This document shows, in pieces, positions 48,222 to 61,120 of a DNA stretch of 64,000 nucleotides. The notes beneath the pieces are model-generated. The model worked only from the letters and a program-made list of their open reading frames with translations. It was not told where the DNA came from and did not search any database. Numbering within the stretch: the stretch's first letter is position 1; each line of letters opens with the position of its first letter. This DNA is from Lichenostomus cassidix (lineage: Eukaryota > Chordata > Aves > Passeriformes > Meliphagidae): positions 71,154,556 to 71,218,555 of the forward strand of contig CM039184.1 of the NCBI GenBank assembly GCA_008360975.2, read 5' to 3'. The position numbers and the translations under genes are program-made.

Positions 48222-51200
48222 GGATACCTTGGGAACAGGAGCTGGTAGAAACCACCCATTCTCTTGTATTCTCCCTTTCTGCAGTCATGCTCTGTCCTTA
48301 AGAGTTACGGCTTCTGTCTGAGACTTTTGATTGACAAAGGCTGGGAAAAAACGTCTGAATGGTGTGTGTAAAACATCTGTTTCTGCAGCCCAACAGGGCA
48401 TGTATTAAATCCCTGCAATGAGAGTCAGGTCACAGCTGAGGTCAAATAAGTCCTCACAGTTCCTTTGTGTGTATGATACAAGGACATGCACAGATCGAGT
48501 CTGCTGTGGGTGCAGCTCCAGGGATGCACAGGGCATATTTGGAATGCTGTATCTGGCAGGATTTAGCCCCAGATTTACCCTCCTGCAGATAAGGGCTTGT
48601 AGCCAGGAGGGTTGTTTTCACACCTCCTGAACAAGTTAAACGCCCTTGTGAAATACTTTGATGTAATGTGTCTCTTGGCCATTTCCAACCTGACTCAGCA
48701 ATCAGGAAGTTGTATCACCTCTGCAAGGATAGGCCAGGGTTGAAAAATCTCTTCGTTCCCTTAGTCAGGACCATTTTCTTCACCAGAAGGGATGGCCAGG
48801 ACACTCATTGCCATCAGTGCTCATGCTTGAGCAGCCTCCGCTTCGACTCTGGCGCAAGCTTTGGATTCTTTGACATTAAGACTTGATGATCCGATAGCAG
48901 AAACAATTTCACTTGCATGGAAGGACTGCCAAGACACCCTTAAAAGGAAGGCTCTGCTGAGAGCACACTGCTGGAGATGCTCACCACTGCTCCAACCTCC
49001 CCAGGAACAATCCTGAGCAGGCCCAGGAGCAGGCGTGTGCCTCCCCTGCCCCGCCGATCCCGGTGCAGAGGGGAGACAGCCTGAGCCTCTCAGACCCCAT
49101 GGCCAGGGGTGGGCAGGACCATGCCCTGGCACAGAATCCCCCCATCAGAGCAGCCCAGCTATGTTCCTGTACACGCCTCCTTTGCAGGCTGTCAGCGGAT
49201 GCAGATGTTTCTAATTTATCACTAAAACCAAACAACTTAATCCCCCAAATATGCAGCAGTGGGGGGTGGGGAGGGGCCCTTTCACTTAAAGCTGATTTAT
49301 AAATTGGACGATTAAGGTTAATTTGTCTATGAATGAAGCAAATGTGTGTCAGATATTGTTACTAATGCTTCCTCCCTCTAATTTTTGCAAGTCCTAAACA
49401 TCCAAAGTCTTTTCAACCTGAGGCAATGAGACGTGTTCCTGTTCTGCTGGCCAAAAGCGTCTGGCACTGTTTCCTTTCATCAACAACTCCAATATTTATC
49501 TATTCAACCCTTCAGAGCATTATTTGGGTGGAACAGATGTTGCAGCCCTCTGTGGCACAGGTGCCAGAGGCAGGCCTCAGCAGCAATCCTACTGTACCCC
49601 TTCTTGCTTTTGGGGGTGTTATTTCCCCTTGGCTGCCTGGCAGGGATGGCTGGAGGGCAGCCTGGCCCCAGAGCAGCCTGTGCTGGAAGCCTCTGGCAGT
49701 GAGGGCTGTGCTCAGGGCTTGCACAGAAACTGCATCTTCTTCACTCCACAGCATGGCTGAAGGCCCTGATGTGGAGGGTCCTGAGTCCAAGCCTATTTCA
49801 GATTAGACTGAGAAAATTATTGGGTTTGCCTGTGTTGTATCAATCCTGGAGATCATGGCCAAGCTCAGATCATCTGTGTTTCAACACATACACAGCTAGT
49901 GATCCATCCAGCTCTAAACAATACACAGACCCTGCTCCTACAACCAATACACATGCCCTGCTTCTGCTGACACCCACTTCAGACCACCAGCTCCTACTGC
50001 TCATAGCTTGTGTTGTTCATGAAAAAAGGGCTCTTCTCCAAGCAGCTGGCACTCAGCCACAGCATGTCTGCCATGCACAGCAGCAGTGAAGCAATAGCAA
50101 TGCAGTAGCCTTAGAAAGATCTTAACAGCATAAGCCTTATGTGACTGTGAAAGGTGAGGGGAAAAGGCAATCCCAACCAGGAGCAGGACTGTTGAATCAC
50201 CTGGGCACCTCCTGCAGGAATGGGAGGGAGTCCTGTGTAAGACCTTGGCAGCCTATAGACCCCCACCCTGGGAGCACAGCAAATTGCCACACTGAATCTA
50301 GCCTGGTTACACAGAGAAAGAGCAACTGTACTGATTTCTTCAGCTGCATCTCTAAAAATAAGGATTTCCTTAGGTGTCCTCACCTGGTAGACATTGCAGT
50401 GTTCCTTGTATCTCATAAGCTGGTGCCCCTGCTGCAGAGAGGGACCGAATGGCACAGACTGACCCCTGGATGTCACACACAAAAATAAGTCACTTCAGCC
50501 CAGGGCTTGGGCACCTGTACTGCAGCCATGGCATAGCACACTGCTTTTGGACATTTGGGCTTTCAGGTTGAACTGCAGTAGCTGAGTGGGTTGTAAGAAA
50601 ATGCAAAATAGACTCGTAAGCAGCTCTCTGCTGGGGGCACTGCAATAGTGATAAGGCTGTGGGATGCTGTTGCAATGGCCAGTGCCCCTCTCCTTAGCAG
50701 TTTGTTTGGCAGTAAGCAGGATCTCCTGGGGTTAGAATAGTCAGAAAATCCTCCTTCATTAGTCCTATTAAATGGTAGCATTAGACAATGTACAGAATGT
50801 CAATGAACCTCTCTTCAAGCCCAAATATCAGGTAGATTAAAGGGATGAGTGAAAAGAAGAATAGAAGAAAACTGTAAGGAAAGCAGCATTAGCAGCAGCA
50901 GGAGCAGTGGGAGCAGGAATCAGAGCCCTTAGTGCTCTGCTCCAGCTACTACACTCCTATCCCTCCCAAACACAGTATGCATAAAGCAGGCTGGAAAACA
51001 ATGGGCTTGAGAAGAAAACTGCAGACACCTGGAACAATGCTGAGCTTGAACAGAGCTGAAACTATTCTAGTCTTTGTCTTACAAAATAAACCACTCCTTT
51101 TGTAATTCAATCCAGACCAGCCTGCATCACTTTAACAGTTTTAAGCTACATCCAATGGGAGCACCAGAAACAGTTTATTCTGCAGAGATCCAATCTGCTT

Positions 51201-52852
51201 TTCAATCATGAAGCCTTTTTCCAAATGAAGAAATGCCATTCAATTTATTTTTACCAGTGGTATAGCCCTTTACTTCTTAAGCACTGGGCTCTGCTTCAAA
51301 TGGTGATACACACGGTAAATGGCTTCTCCTCTACCTAGTTAAAGAGGTGCCTTCCCTCGTTCTGTACCCATGAGGGATGGTCAGAGATACCCTCATGTCT
51401 GAAGGCTTTGTACTTGCAGGAAGGAAACTTGAGTTGCAGCTCATTTCAAGAAAAGAACGTTTTGCTTTGATGTTTTCAATAGCTTGGTCTGAAATAACCT
51501 CAACCTCACTCCAGACCCGATGAAAACTGATGAATTTGAATGAGCAAAGTTGTTTCAAATTTCCAGATATATCTTGTACATTATATTGTGGGACCCTGAT
51601 TTTTATTTCTGCTTGTTTTCTCCAAGGTTATAGAGAAGAAAGGGCTATAGATTTAACTTATGGGAGACTCGATCTGTGCATAAAGGACCCTTTTCTTAAA
51701 CTGTCAAAAGATTAAAGGTAATGTTTTGCAATCATGTTCAAGGTACATGAGCAGCAGATTTTTGATGGGAAAGTGACACAAGCTACTGATATAAAGCCTG
51801 CTTTCTAATTCCTGGGGAGTTTATTTTGCCTTCCTACCTCTGATGAAGTAGCAGTACTTGAAATAGATTTTGCATTAGGCTGAAGATACATCCCACAGTG
51901 GAAGAGAGTGAATGTCCTTGCTTTAAAGCATCTACAGGCTTCATCCATGTTGTCTGACCTCTGAGAGGCAAGGCAATTTAATAAAAAATCCTTTCTGACC
52001 CTCAGATGGAAGATCACACAGCTCCTTGAGTTCAGGCTCAGGACATTTGTATCTGAACGTGAAGAGTTTCTTTTGATGGGTTTTAATATTATGTGTTGTT
52101 GATGTTCCTCAATTATACAGCTCAGTGAAGCATTTAAAAACAAATGTTCAGCCCCCATGGGGTATGGTACAAGGCCTGAGGATAAGCTTTGATGTGGATG
52201 TAAAGCCATGGTGGCTCTCACATCCTGAGTCATTTTTCTAGTGGCACCAATGTGACCAGAAAGGGAATACAAATGCTTCCACACAGTTTTGAGCCAGAAC
52301 TTCAACTTCTGCTGCTGCAAACTAATAATTCTGCCTTTGCAATCAGTGCAGCAGTACTGGTGTATATCACCTCAAGAACTGGCCATTCAGATTTCAAGAC
52401 TGAGAAGTTCTATGGGCAAGATATGACACACTACAGGTTTAAAAAGGAGATTTGCCTTTTACATTTTAATGACATATTAAAATAAATTACAAACTAAAAA
52501 GTCAGAATTCTTCCCTTTTTTAATGTGCAGTTTGAAGCATCAACAGGAGTTTGCAGGTCCTGAGTCCTTGCCCATTCTTCCCTAGTCCCTACACTAGCTG
52601 AGACCACATGAATTAGAGTCATTGGCATCTTGCCTCAAGTGAGAAATTGCTGCAATCCTAATTTGGCTGTCTTGGCAGGCCTGAGCAGGTATGCAGCAGA
52701 GTGTCTAGAATGGGGGCTGGCAATATGGAACATCCACATAAGGGTTGCAAAGGAGCTTATCTGGATCACTCCAGGGAGCAGAGCTAGTATAGCATTCATC
52801 TGTGGCCCATGCTATATTTTTTCTTGTTTGTCACAGAAGTGATACATGCCAT

Positions 52853-52905
52853 ATATTTATTTATTTATTTATTTATTTATATTTATACTTCTATTTATAT
52901 TTACA
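52853..52905. repeat. (TTTA)n microsatellite
   Basis: A perfect TTTA run spans about 52855-52880, followed by interrupted copies (ATTTATATTTATACTTCTATTTATATTTA) to about 52905. It is a standard tetranucleotide microsatellite and likely polymorphic in length. Confidence 0.95.
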
Positions 52906-53559
52906 TAACCATGGTGAGACCATGTATAAAATAGAATTACTCACCAGAAGCTAGATGTGAGATCAAAGTGTGAGCCACTCATTTAAATATAAACATTCTT
53001 GTCTTTCAAGAAAAGACTATCTTGCCTTTCAATTCTTCCCAAGCCCTCCTTCTGCATGAACTGAATTTCAAAATGAAAATTGATTGCAGGTGTCTTAAGT
53101 ATATTTTTCCAGGACTTCAGTTTAATCAAGTTACAGCAATACTCACCTTCATACATTTTTTGATCATTATGATATGAATTCTCACTGACAGCAGTAAAGA
53201 CCATGGGGACCTTTCCTCATTTCCAGAACCAGCTTTTATTAATTTTGATCCCATTTTAGACTGTCAGAAGGACTGTTTTTAAGGAGAATCATTCATTCAA
53301 TGATCCCTAGTGCAGCTGCCTACCACATGTATGGCAGCAGTGTTAGCACTTTTTCATTTTCCTCCACTTTCAGCCTCAACACTGGAACCCATTACATAGC
53401 TGGCATCTCAGAAGTGTTGTGTTACTTTGCCCCTTGCTTCAAAAAATTATCTGAAATAGCAAGGTGGCTGTTAATAACTAATGGCAGGAATGCACAGAAA
53501 GGTGGCAGCAGGTAGGATGCCAGCCCTGAGAGATGACCACTCAATTTCTTACTCTGCAC

Positions 53560-53640
53560 AGACTGTGATCTCTGGCAAATGTCATCCTTGTGCCCTAGGT
53601 CCACATCTGGAAAATGAGATACAGTGCTTTGGCTTCCATT
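53560..53640 (+). mobile_element. Ancient MIR/L2-like remnant
   Basis: The phrase 'gatctctggcaaatgtcatccttgtgccctaggtccacatctggaaaatgagata' matches in order the widespread amniote repeat phrase 'gatctctgggcaaatca..cttctctgtgcctcagtttcctcatctgtaaaatggggata' (compared in short pieces). It is decayed and noncoding. Confidence 0.45.
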
Positions 53641-53853
53641 CCAAATAAATATAATCAAAGGATTGGGTGCTCAGCTATGGCAATAACACAAGTTTGTAAT
53701 CACCTGGGATAAAAGGTGCAAAATCCCTCTGGATCATAATCACTGAGTCCTCTCCTTGCTCTTGGAGGTAATGGAGGTCAGGTGTGCTGTATGGCATGGA
53801 AACCTCAGAATAATAGAGTCATCATTGAAGAGATGGCTGCCAGCTGATTAGAC
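53641..53853. other. Unique spacer between two old repeats
   Basis: This separates the MIR/L2-like remnant from the CR1 end. I see no gene or motif of note in it. Confidence 0.6.
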
Positions 53854-53926
53854 CTGCTTTGAGCAGATGTTAGATGACATGAACTCCAAAGGCCCCTTCC
53901 ATCCCAAATTCCCCTGTGACTCTGTT
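53854..53926 (+). mobile_element. CR1 LINE 3'-end remnant, sense orientation
   Basis: 'ctgctttgagcagatgttagatgacatgaactccaaaggccccttccatcccaaatt' then 'cctgtgactctgt' follows the CR1 consensus 'gggttggactagatgacctccagaggtcccttccaaccc...attctgtgattctgt' (matched in pieces). The terminal octamer here is of the ATTCTGTG type and is more diverged than in the other copies, suggesting an older insertion. Truncated to about 70 bases. Confidence 0.75.
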
Positions 53927-56900
53927 TTAACACTGCACCTCTGTAAATATATCCTCTTGGAGCACTGGGGACCATGGAGCACACAGCCAAAACAGTGCTG
54001 CAGGACACAGCCTGCCTCCATCGGGACAGATCAAGCCATGATGCACTGAGCCAATTCAGAGCAGCTTGGTGTCTCCACCAAGAGCACTTTGGTACTTGTG
54101 GCCCCAGGCTCATCCTAGAAACAGTATAGGTGCCTTTAAGAAGAACTGTGCCTCCATGAAGCCAAGCAATGGCATGTTTATCTCCATATTAACCACCTAA
54201 AGGTAATGAAAGTTTACCATGTTGGGAAATTTGCTCTCTAGTTTGCATTTACCTGCCATTTCATATTACATCACCACTGCATCGGTGTTTCAGCCCTTCT
54301 TGCTCAGCCTTTACATGAAATAGCAAAATGAAATCTTGTGGTTCCTATGCACTCTGTGTATGAGGCATCTCTTGTGAAGTAATGAAGTGTGGGCTTTGTA
54401 AAAGTACTGGAAATAATAGCTACTGGGATATATGTATTGTTGAGGGGTTTTTTAAGCAGTGCATAAAATTAGACAATTCCCAAAACAAAGTCTGATAAAA
54501 GAAGTTTAATGGACTGTGTCACATCACACCTGGGGACCTACTTTCTCAGGGTCTCAGAGATAACCACAGTGCCATGCCAGCAGAGCAGCACTCCCAGCCT
54601 GCAGACAGCACAGCCCAACCAATCTCTTGGGTGGGAAGATAAATGAGAAACATAAGACATTAATTTATAAAGAAGGATCTGCACTTCCTCTGGGAGGGGG
54701 GGGGAAGAAAGAGAAAATATCCTTACATTTTTTGTGTGGTTGATCATGACAGACTTCTCCCTACAAGTCTCGTACTCTTCTGTCTTCTACCTCTCTACTC
54801 TCCTATCTGTCTTACAGCTCATGGGGCCTGGCCAAGCCTCCATGTTCACATTCCCAATTGCAGCTGTAACTGCGACCCTTTCGTTGGGAACAGTTTTCTT
54901 AACTCTGTATAAACATCTGTGAATGCATACACAATAACATCCAGTAAAGCAGATGACATTTGCAGTGACCAGCTGCCTCCAGTCATCAGACAAGATTGCA
55001 CGTGGCCACAGCAGAATGAAGCACCCAGAGGCTCGCAGTGCTTCCACAGTTGTGGTGTGGCTGAAATAGGCTGGGGATAAATAACATCATCCATGCCTGG
55101 GGGCTGCGAGTGCAGTGCCCAATGGCTTGTTGTTTCCTTAGTCAAAAGCCAAATCCCTGGGGCAGGAACCAAGTCATGTCTGGGAGTAATTGATTGGCCC
55201 TCAAATTAGTACTGTGGTTTAGATGTCCCTACTGAAATCAACTCAGTTCAGCCCTCAGAAGTTAGGTACATATTCTGCTTGTCCCAAAACACTTCACAGA
55301 GCTGCAGGTCGTAGGTCCCAGGCAGCTCTTGAAGTTAGCCTGTTGTAGTTAGGGACAGAAAGCTGGACAGGATCCCTATACATCCCACTGGCAGGACTGC
55401 TGCCTGCAGGCTGGGCGTGTGTGAGCACTCTCTGTGCCAAGCCTTGCTCCTACACGCCAGGGCACAAGGTCTCCAGCATCACAAAACAAGATGAAAAGGC
55501 AAAAATACCAGCTCTTTTCTGAAAATAGAAGGGATGAACTGGGAGAGAGGGAGAAAACGCATTCTCACCTCAGCGTGGCCAGGCTGGGCAGTTCTGCACC
55601 CACCCATGGAAATGAGTCCTAGGTATGAGACTTGAGCCCACTGCAGAGAAAAGGTGTTCTGGTATCTTAAGAACAACACTTGCTCTCTCACTAGTTTTAA
55701 TGCAATAGCTTTCAAACATGTATTTTAATTTTTAAAAAAGGCAAATGATTTGAAATTCAAGATGTATGGTTTGATAGTGCCTCATATTTTAAAACTGTTA
55801 GTAGGGAAAGGGAAAGTGAAAACAGCACTGGAGAGCTGAAAGAGTAAAAATTAATTTATTGCGGACTTAAGGTTTTGGTATTTGACAAAGGATATGGAAA
55901 CTAAATTGAAACTGAGGTCTCTCTCTTTCAACACAATATATCACTGCTACTATTCAGCTACAATGGGGAAAGACACTTTAATTACTAATAAACAACTTTG
56001 AAGCTGTACTTGTGTTTTAGTGTCTTAATAAAGCTGTAAAAACAAAAAAAGAAGCAACAATAAAAGCTGAACCCAAGTCTTAAGGTTCAAGAAAAACATT
56101 GATAACACATAAAAATGTGTGGGGAATTTTTTCAAGTCCATTGTTCACACAAGGGAATTACAAAAGAGATCATTTTATCATTCTTCATTAAAACCTATTA
56201 TTTCCTTAAGGTAGAAATGCTTGTTAAAAGTTTTGAGGGCTTTCTTGTTTGTTTCTTTTATCTTTACATTTCATAAAGCCAGGAAAATTACATTTACAAT
56301 ATTTTAAAGTTTGATTCTAGCTTGTTTCTCTTTTTCCCTCTTTTGCAACTCAATACAATGGAATGAATGAGGACTTTGATTTCCTTTCTTATCTTTGTTA
56401 CTCCTTTAATATGGATTATTTTCATCTTCTCCATAAAACCTCTGTCCTTATCGCCTGAGAATTATATGACTATGTTTAAACTATTGTCTTTATTCTTGAA
56501 GATATAATTTTAAAATGGAGCAGACAATTTTTTTTCCTGAACCCTTGCATTTACCTATTTTAAGCTACAATATCTTTCGGCTTGTCTTCTTTGTCTCACT
56601 ACTTTTCTCCTGAGGACTAGTTCCAAAAGCTATGCTTGCTTTTATGAAGTTTAGTAAGTTTAAGTAGACAAAAGGGAAGAAAGAGAGGAAAAAAAGTAGT
56701 AAACAGATCTTCTGAAGGGGAAAAAAAAAAAATCTGTAAAACACTCATTTTGCTTGCAGGCGATTCATTACATTTATGATGTCAAAAATGCTAAACTTCA
56801 GTCTGGGTTAAATTTCCTGGCTGGGATACAGAAAGATTCTCAGAAAACAGAGGTTTGAAATAGAAAGCCAGCAGTAACATCATCTGGAACACAAGGAACC

Positions 56901-58330
56901 TCAGCAGAGGGGACAGGGCTTGAGAGTGCTGCCACTTGGGAGCCATGAACTGAAATAGAGAAGCCTGTCCTCTTTGTTTTATTTTTAAAATATGTGAACA
57001 TATTAAAAGCTGAAAACAAGCCTTGTGTTTTGACTGTGCTGTGGCTGTGCCAGCAGCACTGTTCACATGCCCTCCCGGTGCAGAGCACACATGCCACAGC
57101 TCCTGCGCTCCCGTCGCTCGCTCTTATGTTACTGCTCAAGTATGCATTCAGAAAAGAGCCAGCAGATACAGTAGATTTATTCTGGTTGTTGAGGTCAAGG
57201 ACTCCTTTTTTTTTTGGATTCAGCGGAGAGGGAACTCTTTCCTCATAGCACCAGACAGGCTTTCTTCTTTGCAGTCTACTGTCAGTGTGCACCGCAGATA
57301 AAGAAACATCTGAGAGCATTTTTAAAGGATTTATCAATCCAAAGCACCGGTGAGTTATGTGCTGTCTCCAGTGTCAGAGTTAGGAGGCTTTCAACAAGGC
57401 ACAATATCTGCACAAAGTGCAAGCCAGAGGCTCCAGCTGCAGCAACCTCTTGCAAACCATGTAAGTAAAGGGCTTTATTTCGCTGAAGCAAACTTTGTGC
57501 ATTCTCTTGCCTCGTAAAAACTCTCAGATAATCTAAACTTGAGATGAATTTCCTAATACTAGCATCATTGCTATCCTGCTGTCCCTTTGAATAATGCATG
57601 TATGTCAGCACAATAAATAAATATCTTACCTTGTTTTGCTTGTAAGTCTTGTAAAGAGCAGGATCTGTAGTGCCTCAAGCAGGTTCTGTTTGCTTTCCTG
57701 ATCGCTGACCATTTCTGTTCTCTGTCTGTGGTCGGCACAGAGACCTTTCTGATTTCTCTGATTTCTTTGATTTCAAGGACAATGAGAAGCTGGCAGGGAA
57801 ATGCAAAGACTGTGCAAAGGAAAACAAAGAGCAGAAAAGTTATTTATAAAGTGGTGTCAGTGAACCCAAAATTGGTGTGTAACCCCCATGTTGAACTTGT
57901 AGTCTTGTGGGATTTTATATGTTTTATAGTGAGCTTTAAGGAGTCACAGATTATGTGACTAAGAGGGACATTAAATAACAGAAGAAATATTTTGATTGCT
58001 TTATAAAATGTTTCCTTATGTTCATGCTCATATTTAAATTTATCGCTTTCTGTATGGTTATTTGGAGATTATCACAGGGTTGGATCACCTTTTCTCTGAG
58101 CTTTAAAGTGTAATTTAAAGTGATTAAATATTTCCTTGTTCTCTATGTAGTTCATATACTTCTTGGCATTAACAGGCCTGGTACAGAGGTGTTGAAATGG
58201 TATATTTCTCTTCTTGTCTGTGAAGTCTTCCCTGCCATTTTGACTGCTGCCAATTGTGGCTAGCACAGGTCTTTCCCATGAGAAATCCTTTTGTGTTTTA
58301 TAAATAAAGTTTGGATGATATTAAAAACAG
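53927..58330. other. Unique noncoding DNA
   Basis: No gene is supported. A short hydrophobic open frame at 54734-54922 has no known relative. A G-run lies near 54,697-54,706. The part 55,730-56,760 is strongly AT-rich and includes an A12 run at 56721-56732. Around 57,070-57,125 a few CpG cluster just upstream of two splice-donor-like sequences (57351 and 57457), discussed under findings. Confidence 0.6.
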
Positions 58331-58510
58331 TGTCCCAAGACTTAGACGGTGCACACCTGGCCAGTCAGGCCTAGGGGGAGGTTTCTGACTAACCAATCTG
58401 GGTGACTTTTGAAAACTCTATATATATGATGAAATCAAAACAATAAAAGCCTTTTCCTTCTTGCCACTGAGAACTAGATTCTTCTCTCTGCTAGCAGCTT
58501 GACAGCGACA
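58331..58510 (+). mobile_element. Possible short retroviral LTR remnant
   Basis: The segment begins TGTCCC. It shows CCAAT at 58393-58397, a TATATATA box at about 58419-58427 and AATAAA at 58442-58447, then a CT-rich stretch (CTTCTCTCTGC) and an end near GCGACA. A CCAAT box, TATA box and polyadenylation signal packed within 60 bases is the arrangement of a retroviral LTR promoter/R region, and avian ERVL-type LTRs often begin TGTCC. I cannot see a convincing target-site duplication, a primer-binding site or any internal retroviral gene, so this would at most be a solo or truncated LTR. Alternatively it is unique AT-rich DNA. Confidence 0.35.
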
Positions 58511-60892
58511 GCCAATATATAGATATAATGACAAATAAATGGAAGCTATATTAGATTCACTGATCACGTACAGGTGGTACTACCCTGAGACAGAAATTTC
58601 ATGCACTCAGCGTTCTTAGTGTCTTCCTGTTCAGAGAGTCTCTAGTCCCCTTGCATTACTTATTCAAGAAGCATCTGATCCCTATGGCTTTGCACATTCT
58701 ATTTGGCTCCCACTTTTTCCCAGTTCCCAGCAACTCTTAAAAGGCCTTTTCCTCCAGGGCCACATGTCTGAAAGGTGCAAACCCTGCCCTCCAACCCTCA
58801 CAGTGCAACCCCTGCACTCCAACCCTGTCACAAGTACCCAGCCCAGCTTTATTAACTGCAGATAATGCCACCACAATCACCTCTTGCATCGGGAGCTCAG
58901 AGGAACACAGACGCTGCCCTAAATGCCTTACTACCTCTCCCAGCCCTCCTCTTGCCCTTCATTTCCATGGCAATGCAAGATATGCATGGGGAGAGGGGCA
59001 CTGTCCATTAGGGAGATGTCCATGATCCATCAAAGGCCACGGGAAGCTCTCCCTGACATCAGCCATGCAGTCAGACCTGGGTGCCAAAGCAGCAAGGAAA
59101 TTAATAGACCTGCAGGGCTGGGAGATGGAGTGTGCTGCTTCCAGCAGATGCTGGGGAGTCTCCTCCCTGAGTGAGGATGGGGAAGGGCTCTGTATAAAGA
59201 GGTTTGCAGGGCAATAAGGATCACATCTTGAAGGTGCATTGGCAGGAGCAAGTCAGAGGTGAACAGGGCAGGTGTGAAAGTCAGACTCCTTTGAGGATGG
59301 AGGAAGAAAATGCTGCTTTTCAAGAGTGTTTGGAGAGGGACAAAAAGTTTAATTTTCAGCACAGAGATGGGTAGTTTTGTTTGCAATACAAAGCTCTCTT
59401 ACACCTAGCTGGTGCAACCACACTCCAGGGAGAAAACAGCAGTTTATTACAGTTTTTGAATCCATGTATATTCATATGTTCTCTTGGCAAATGCATCTTT
59501 TGAGTTCTAAAGCTTTCTGAACCTTTCATATAGTCCTTTGCTTTGAAGCAACAGATGTCTGTGATAAGCAGATGGTTATGGCTTTGAATCTGAACATCTT
59601 TAAATGCTTTGTTGCATATATTTTATGGTGAGGAATGCACTCTGTCTTACTATGCAGAACTGATGCACTAAATGAAAAGTATCCATGTCTGGATGCTTGA
59701 TGTCACTTCCTAGCTCACAAACCAATAAACCACATGTTTTCAGGATTATTTGTTATGAGATATTTTCATCTCATTATTCAGCTTGTTTTCAAGTTTGAAA
59801 CCAACTGTGAAATGCTCTAATCTGATGTGAGCTTAAAGAGAGCAAGCAACAAAAAGAGCCAAAGGAGCTGGCCCAGAAATCTTCCTCTGGCACAATTTCC
59901 CAGAGGAAATAATGCAGTGCCTATGAAAACAACTGAGCAAAATCTTTTGATCTTTCTTACTCTAAACTTTCATTTTCAGGAGGTACAGCTATGAAATTTG
60001 ATGAGTGGAGAATCTAAGAACATAAGACCTTAAATCAGGAATAAATTTGGGAACACAAATGGAAAGAATAGATCTGAAATAAGAAAATAACTCTTGCTTT
60101 CTTTCAAAGAAAAGAAATCATAAAAACAGATTTCATCCAAATGTTTTGCTATTGTATATTAATTTACTGCCTTAAAGAAAGTTTTCTCCCTCTCTGCCTG
60201 ATTTTCAGTCTTGAAGAGTTTGTTTTTTAAAGAAATCACTTGAGACAACGTGTGACATGCAAACTGTTTAAACTTTACTTAGTTGATCTTAAGAATGGAT
60301 TATTGCACAAATGGTCAAAGGCTTTATTAGTTATAATGACATAAGAGATGTTATCCCATGGACTCAGTGCTTGCACAAGGCACCAGCCTGACTTGAAAGA
60401 AGAGGAATACGTCATTTCAACCAAGCTTTGGAGCTTTTGCCTCCATTTTTGAGAAGGAATGGGGCTGTTGAAGGGTTCATGGTGCTGAAGAGGTGCCAGA
60501 TCATCTCAGTGGTGATGCAGGACATGCTCTTTCCCTCTCCTTTTCCCTCTTTCTCCAACCCTTGTTGAAACCTTTTCCTTTCTCACTTCTTCAGAATACA
60601 GTATCTGCTAATGCCAGGCTCTCCCAGAATGCAGGTTTTCCTCAAATCAGCCTCTCCTTACTCCACAGCACCATTATGGCTGCTCAGCCTTTCTGGAGTA
60701 GAGAAGGCTTGGGAGAGGTAAGGGGCCTGATGGGGACAGGATGCCCAGGACAGCTGGTGAACAAACCTGTCCACCTCTTGGGATTTCAGTGGCTAATCCC
60801 TATCCCTGCAGGTGCAGGCAAAGTTGCTCACATATAAGCAAAGCATGAAGGTTTATGACCCTTGAAATCTGATGGCCAAGTCTAGGGGATGC

Positions 60893-60924
60893 TTTAATTA
60901 CTGCCTTGCATTTAATTACTGCCT
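60893..60924 (+). repeat. Direct repeat TTTAATTACTGCCT, two copies
   Basis: The 14-base word occurs at 60893-60906 and 60911-60924, separated by TGCA. It is a perfect short duplication with an ATTA core in each copy. Confidence 0.85.
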
Positions 60925-61087
60925 AATGCTATGCACTTCTTGGTGGTTTCCACACCCAGACATCTTCTGGGACTGGTTATTACCCAAAACAGTAAACTGA
61001 CAAATCCAGTGGCTTGACAAAAGAGAGCATTTCCCCCAGTTACACTTTGAAAATTTTAAGATTTCTTCTGTATCCAATACTTAGAGT

Positions 61088-61120
61088 AAAAAAGAAAAAA
61101 AAAAAACAAAAAAAAAAAAA
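61088..61120. repeat. A-rich tract
   Basis: A6-G-A12-C-A13 over 33 bases. No recognisable retroposed body precedes it. Confidence 0.9.

Larger units (their letters stand above)
38671..53559. other. Unique noncoding DNA
   Basis: No gene is supported over about 15 kb. The segment contains a decayed MIR/L2-like piece (40,300-40,420), homopolymer tracts near 43.1, 46.05, 46.1 and 48.2 kb, and a TTTA microsatellite near 52.87 kb. It also has an exon-like stretch at 42,546-42,606, discussed under findings. GC-richer parts near 49.0-49.2 and 49.5-49.8 kb give overlapping open frames on both strands without recognisable domains. Confidence 0.6.

Noticed and set aside
49253..49277. G-quadruplex from GGGGGGTGGGGAGGGG
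   Set aside because: Only three G-runs separated by loops; the strict four-run rule is not met.
51805..52320. 171-codon minus-strand open frame
   Set aside because: No domain that I recognise and no promoter or exon structure. Length is within chance expectation for 64 kb read in six frames.
54734..54922. Short frame resembling a membrane protein
   Set aside because: Only 62 codons, no homology recognised, surrounded by unique noncoding DNA. Apparent membrane segments arise easily from T-rich sequence.
61088..61120. Poly-A tail of a retroposon
   Set aside because: The upstream sequence resembles no CR1, SINE or cDNA; CR1 elements also lack poly-A tails.
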